Source of the DNA: Lachnospiraceae bacterium
Lineage (GTDB): Bacteria; Bacillota; Clostridia; Lachnospirales; Lachnospiraceae
Assembly: GCA_029068555.1 (NCBI GenBank)
Contig: JAIECJ010000197.1
Coordinates: 1 to 36,554, forward strand
Length of the DNA: 36,554 nucleotides
Direction: 5' to 3'
The notes below the pieces were generated by a model. It did not search any database and was not told the DNA's origin. It saw only the letters and a program-made list of their open reading frames with translations. Positions within the stretch are counted from its first letter, which is position 1; every line of letters begins with the position of its first letter. Both the position numbers and the translations under genes were made by a program. This document shows, piece by piece, positions 33,723 through 36,554 of this stretch.

Positions 33723-34786
33723 ATATACTGCAAAATGAAATGTACCAGACAGATATTAAATGTGTATTGGGAATGGATATTCCATGGGAAAAACTGGACA
33801 ATAAGACATTTCTGATAACGGGCGCTACAGGCATGATTGCTTCTGTAATTATTGATATATTGATGAAACGAAACACGGAATATGGGCAGCACATCCGGAT
33901 TTATGCCGTAAGCCGCAGCAGGCAGAAAGCGGAGGGGCGTTTTTGTACATACTGGGATAATCCCAATTTTACATGGCTTCCGCATGATATCAATAATCCG
34001 CTGCCGGAGCTTGGACAAATGGATTACATCCTTCACGCGGCAAGCAACACGCACCCAAGGGCATATTCCATGGATCCCATAGGTACAATAACGGCAAACG
34101 TGCAGGGAACTTATCATCTGCTGGAGTACGCTTCCAGCCATCAGTGCGGACGTTTTTTCTTCTTTTCATCTGTGGAAATCTACGGGGAAAACAGGAATGA
34201 TGTGGATAAATTTGATGAAAAATATCTCGGCTATATTGACTGCAATACGGCACGCGCGGGATATCCGGAAAGCAAGCGGCTGGGGGAGGCGCTCTGCAAC
34301 GCCTTTTCGGCGCAGAAAGGACAGGACTTTGTCATAGGAAGGTTCTCACGGGTATATGGACCAACAATGGCAGCAGAAGATTCCAAGGCAGTCGCCCAGT
34401 TCATAAGGAAAGCGGCAGCGGGAGAGGACATTGTATTAAAAAGTGAAGGAAACCAGCTCTACTCCTATACCTATGTGGTTGATGCCGCGTCGGCTGCGCT
34501 GTATCTTTTATTAAAGGGAGAACCGGGAAGTGCAGTAAATATTGCCGATCCCCAGTCCGACATCACATTGCGGGAACTGGCATCCCTTCTTGCAAGAGAG
34601 GCAGGGACAAGGGTTGTATTTGAGCTGCCTGATGATATAGAGCGCGCAGGATATTCCACTGCAACGAAGGCTGTTTTGGATGGAATAAAGCTCGCGCAGC
34701 TTGGGTGGAAAGCATTAACACCGATAGCGCAGGGACTGGACAGGACGGTGCGGATTTTGAGTCAGATAAAGGAGAGGGAAGAATGA
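33719..34786 (+). CDS. NAD-dependent extended SDR epimerase/dehydratase
   Basis: The 355-residue protein is an extended short-chain dehydrogenase: NAD-binding TGATGMIAS (34-42) and the catalytic Y182-P-E-S-K186, with SS at the start of FSSVEIYG as the third member of the triad. It resembles nucleotide-sugar epimerases or decarboxylases (UDP-glucuronate decarboxylase and CDP-sugar epimerase branches). Its substrate is not clear. Both neighbouring cytidylyltransferases suggest that a CDP-linked sugar may be involved. It is joined to the preceding and following genes by ATGA overlaps. Confidence 0.85.
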   Translation: MNILQNEMYQTDIKCVLGMDIPWEKLDNKTFLITGATGMIASVIIDILMKRNTEYGQHIRIYAVSRSRQKAEGRFCTYWDNPNFTWLPHDINNPLPELGQMDYILHAASNTHPRAYSMDPIGTITANVQGTYHLLEYASSHQCGRFFFFSSVEIYGENRNDVDKFDEKYLGYIDCNTARAGYPESKRLGEALCNAFSAQKGQDFVIGRFSRVYGPTMAAEDSKAVAQFIRKAAAGEDIVLKSEGNQLYSYTYVVDAASAALYLLLKGEPGSAVNIADPQSDITLRELASLLAREAGTRVVFELPDDIERAGYSTATKAVLDGIKLAQLGWKALTPIAQGLDRTVRILSQIKEREE

Positions 34787-35487
34787 ACATAGCATTACTG
34801 CTGGCGGCAGGTGTGGATCCGACATTCCGGATGGACATCCCAAAACAGTTTGTGAATGTATACAACAGACCGGTTATCGTATATACCATGGAAATTTTCC
34901 AGAACCATCCGGAAATTGATGCCATGATGGTAGCATGCCTCAAGGGCTGGGAAAACATGGTTGAGGCATATGCAAAACAGTTCGGTATCAGCAAGCTCAG
35001 ATGGGTCATACAGGGCGGGGGAACCGGACAGGAAACATCAAAAATAGCGGCGGACAATCTGATGGAGTCCTGCTCGGCGGACGATATCATTATCATTCAT
35101 GATGCAATACGTCCCATGGTATCAGACGAAATTATCTCGGACAGCATTTATACCTGCAGGAAGAAGGGGATGGGGGTCGCGGCGGTGACTTCCATGGACA
35201 ATGTCATGATGACAGACGACGGCATGACAGGCAGACTGTCCATCTCACGGTATGCATTCCGGCGGATACAGACCCCACAGACATTCTTTCTTGGCGAGCT
35301 GAAGAAGGCGCATGAGGAAGCACTGGAAAAAGGCATCATATCTGAAAATGATACCAACAACATGATATCAAGGTTAGGCAGGAACGTAAACTTTTCAAAG
35401 GGGTCTGACCTGAATCTCAAGATTAACACAGTGGAGGATGTGGCAATGTTTAAGGCGCTGTATGCCATGAAAAACGGGGATATTTAA
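34783..35487 (+). CDS. IspD/TarI-like cytidylyltransferase with degenerate nucleotide loop
   Basis: The 234-residue protein matches the IspD/TarI fold along its length: PKQFVNVYNRPVIVYTMEIF, HDAIRPMVSDEII and RIQTPQTFFLGEL. In the usual N-terminal loop, where the next gene reads GGSGSR, this one reads AGVDPTFR. G12 and R14, which normally hold the CTP phosphates, are replaced by D and T. Activity with CTP is therefore doubtful; it could be an inactive partner or use the loop differently. The ATG at 34783 has GGAGAGGG upstream and overlaps the epimerase stop (ATGA). Confidence 0.8.
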   Translation: MNIALLLAAGVDPTFRMDIPKQFVNVYNRPVIVYTMEIFQNHPEIDAMMVACLKGWENMVEAYAKQFGISKLRWVIQGGGTGQETSKIAADNLMESCSADDIIIIHDAIRPMVSDEIISDSIYTCRKKGMGVAAVTSMDNVMMTDDGMTGRLSISRYAFRRIQTPQTFFLGELKKAHEEALEKGIISENDTNNMISRLGRNVNFSKGSDLNLKINTVEDVAMFKALYAMKNGDI

Positions 35488-35522
35488 GAGTGCCAGATAA
35501 TACAGGAGAGGAGCGGGTGGGT

Positions 35523-36257
35523 GTGAATATCGCATTGATACTGGCAGGGGGAAGCGGCTCCCGGACGGAACAGTCCGTGCCGAAACAATTTATAAGTATC
35601 TATGAGAAACCTATTATCATCTATACACTGGAAGCTTTCCAGCATCACCCCGAAGTAGACGGAATCATTGTCTCGTGTATTGACGGCTGGCATGATGTCC
35701 TGAAAAGCTATGCAGCCGCGGACGGCATCGACAAGCTGCGCTGGATAGTGGACGGGGGGGATAACGGGCAGTCATCCGCACGGAATGCGCTTGTGGCGCT
35801 GGAGAATACCTGCAGCGAGGATGATATCGTGATAATACATGACGCGGTTCGTCCGATGGTTTCGGAAGAAATTATCACGGACTGCATCACAAAGGCGCTG
35901 GAATACGGCTCGGGGCTTTCGGCAGTGCGGTGCCAGGAGACCATCATGCGGACAGAGGATGGAAAATGCGGCCATGTTGGGATTGACAGAAACGACATCA
36001 TGCGTGTACAGACACCGCAGGCATATAGATTTGGGAAAGCACTCTGGGCACACAGGGAGGCGTTGAAGCGGGGAATTACCAATGCGGTTTATACAAATAC
36101 CCTGATGATGGAGCTTGGGGAGGAACTGCATTTTTCATGTGGTTCTAACAAGAATATCAAGATTACGACACTTGAGGATATCGACATTTTCAAGGCACTC
36201 TATATAACGAAACGGGATGCATGGCTGAAAAATTCAGATAGAATAAGCCGGATATAA
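35523..36257 (+). CDS. IspD/TarI-like cytidylyltransferase (canonical loop)
   Basis: This 244-residue protein is a paralogue of the preceding one. Its N-terminal ILAGGSGSRTEQSVPKQF has the intact glycine-arginine loop, followed by EKPIIIYTLEAFQHH, HDAVRPMVSEEII and RVQTPQAYRFG. The family joins CTP to a phosphorylated alcohol or polyol such as ribitol 5-phosphate (TarI) or methylerythritol phosphate (IspD). Here a CDP-activated unit for the glycan is the likely product. The start chosen is GTG 35523 with GGAGAGGAG upstream; longer in-frame starts at 35490 and 35517 are weaker. It is the last gene before the right-hand family A element. Confidence 0.85.
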   Translation: MNIALILAGGSGSRTEQSVPKQFISIYEKPIIIYTLEAFQHHPEVDGIIVSCIDGWHDVLKSYAAADGIDKLRWIVDGGDNGQSSARNALVALENTCSEDDIVIIHDAVRPMVSEEIITDCITKALEYGSGLSAVRCQETIMRTEDGKCGHVGIDRNDIMRVQTPQAYRFGKALWAHREALKRGITNAVYTNTLMMELGEELHFSCGSNKNIKITTLEDIDIFKALYITKRDAWLKNSDRISRI

Positions 36258-36325
36258 AAGGTTTTATTAATATTTTTCTGAGAGTGATGCTTCGCAAACG
36301 CAGGTGCAGCGGTGGCTGCGTCGAC

Positions 36326-36468
36326 GTTACTGTTCACACCTACACCAAGGTAGTGGGAATCATGCGCCAAAATGCTTGCCTTTTAGCATTTTGTGTGCAA
36401 AATCTGTTATAATTCACACCGCAATAACTTATAAGCTGATGAAAACTGGCGTTGGTGTGAATTGTAAC
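36326..36468 (+). mobile_element. Family A MITE-like element, copy 3, with near-perfect 8-bp target duplication
   Basis: This 143-bp copy is flanked by GCGTCGAC on the left and GCGTCGAG on the right, seven of eight bases identical. It differs from copy 1 at a few positions. It follows the last cytidylyltransferase gene and borders the glycan cluster on the right, in the same orientation as copy 2 on the left. The 68 bases between the gene and the element hold no clear terminator, only a short GC-rich stem (CAGC with GCTG). Confidence 0.87.
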
Positions 36469-36478
36469 GCGTCGAGGC

Positions 36479-36554
36479 CTAGAGCGTGTTTGAAAAATCA
36501 TTCCTGCCATCTATATAACGACGCGTATGCGTCGTATTCACCACTTTGCGTGAT
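36479..36554 (+). mobile_element. Family B MITE-like element, left part, cut by window end
   Basis: It starts with CTAGAGCGTGTTTGAAAAAT, as at 4113, continues with the shared ATTCCT and CACTTTGCGTGAT segments, and carries an inserted palindrome ACGACGC-GTAT-GCGTCGT in between. The right end lies beyond the window. It sits only ten bases after the family A element, so the right border of the cluster is a small cluster of mobile elements. Confidence 0.72.

Noticed and set aside
33410-34141. A 243-codon frame on the - strand across the GT4-epimerase junction
   Set aside because: It is antisense to two well-supported genes and has no recognisable domain.
7-36468. CRISPR-like interpretation of the three 143-bp repeats
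   Set aside because: The copies are kilobases apart, have inverted ends and target duplications, and there is no regular spacer pattern or cas gene.

Overview
The window looks like chromosome of a gut-type Firmicute, most likely a Lachnospiraceae (Clostridia). This is inferred from the strong AGGAGG-type ribosome sites, sigma-A promoters with 17-bp spacers, the DXP-independent vitamin B6 pair pdxS-pdxT, a CotJC/ferritin-like protein of the clostridial type, cytoplasmic GH27 and GH53 glycosidases, an NptA-type phosphate transporter with a PhoU domain, and many small MITE-like repeats. The species cannot be named from sequence alone. No rRNA, tRNA or CRISPR array was seen.

Left part (about 0.2-15.6 kb, moderate GC, ordinary housekeeping and catabolic genes): a NUDIX hydrolase; pdxS and pdxT for PLP synthesis, with a convergent, tail-overlapping pyridoxal/pyridoxamine kinase; a ferritin-like protein; an unusual fusion of a TtcA-like tRNA thiolase with a LarE-like sulfur transferase, translationally coupled to tcdA; an unrecognised 226-aa protein; a GH27 alpha-galactosidase; a DUF815 AAA+ ATPase; a 61-aa protein and a Na/Pi cotransporter behind a good promoter; a GH53 endo-galactanase; a DUF1624 membrane acyltransferase-like protein; and a GmhB-like sugar phosphatase.

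Right part (about 15.8-36.3 kb): one long, same-strand surface-glycan or glycosylation cluster. It begins with a TagF-like transferase and a separate propeller-like protein. It continues with GT2, FkbM methyltransferase, DegT aminotransferase, SAM methyltransferase, cupin, GT4, a GT23-like fucosyltransferase, a DUF268 protein, a membrane-anchored Rossmann protein, a GT11 fucosyltransferase, GT2, a decayed gene, a SAM methyltransferase, GT2 and GT4. It ends with an SDR epimerase and two tandem IspD/TarI-type cytidylyltransferases. The middle (about 17.2-32.3 kb) is visibly AT-richer than both ends, as expected for an exchanged cassette between conserved ends. The gene set suggests a polymer or protein-linked glycan with amino/N-methyl sugar, terminal deoxyhexose (fucose-like) and CDP-activated building blocks. 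No flippase, ABC exporter, polymerase or initiating sugar-phosphate transferase is in the window.

The most striking pattern is one small Rossmann-like module (beta strand, then [YW]GxG or a variant, then a 'sugar-transformylase-like' alpha/beta body of about 90 residues) that recurs nine times in this cluster. It is fused to the C-terminus of GT2 enzymes or the N-terminus of FkbM, DUF268, SAM-methyltransferase and GT4 enzymes, and also occurs as a membrane-anchored stand-alone protein and as a decayed fragment.

Two families of miniature mobile elements are present. Family A is a 143-bp element with inverted ends. Its three copies lie at the left edge and on either side of the glycan cluster, and two of them have recognisable 8-bp target duplications. 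Family B has TA-flanked ends reading GAGCGTGTTTG. One full copy sits in the leader of the ttcA-larE fusion, one copy is cut by the right edge, and there are fragments at about 4.28 and 30.0 kb.
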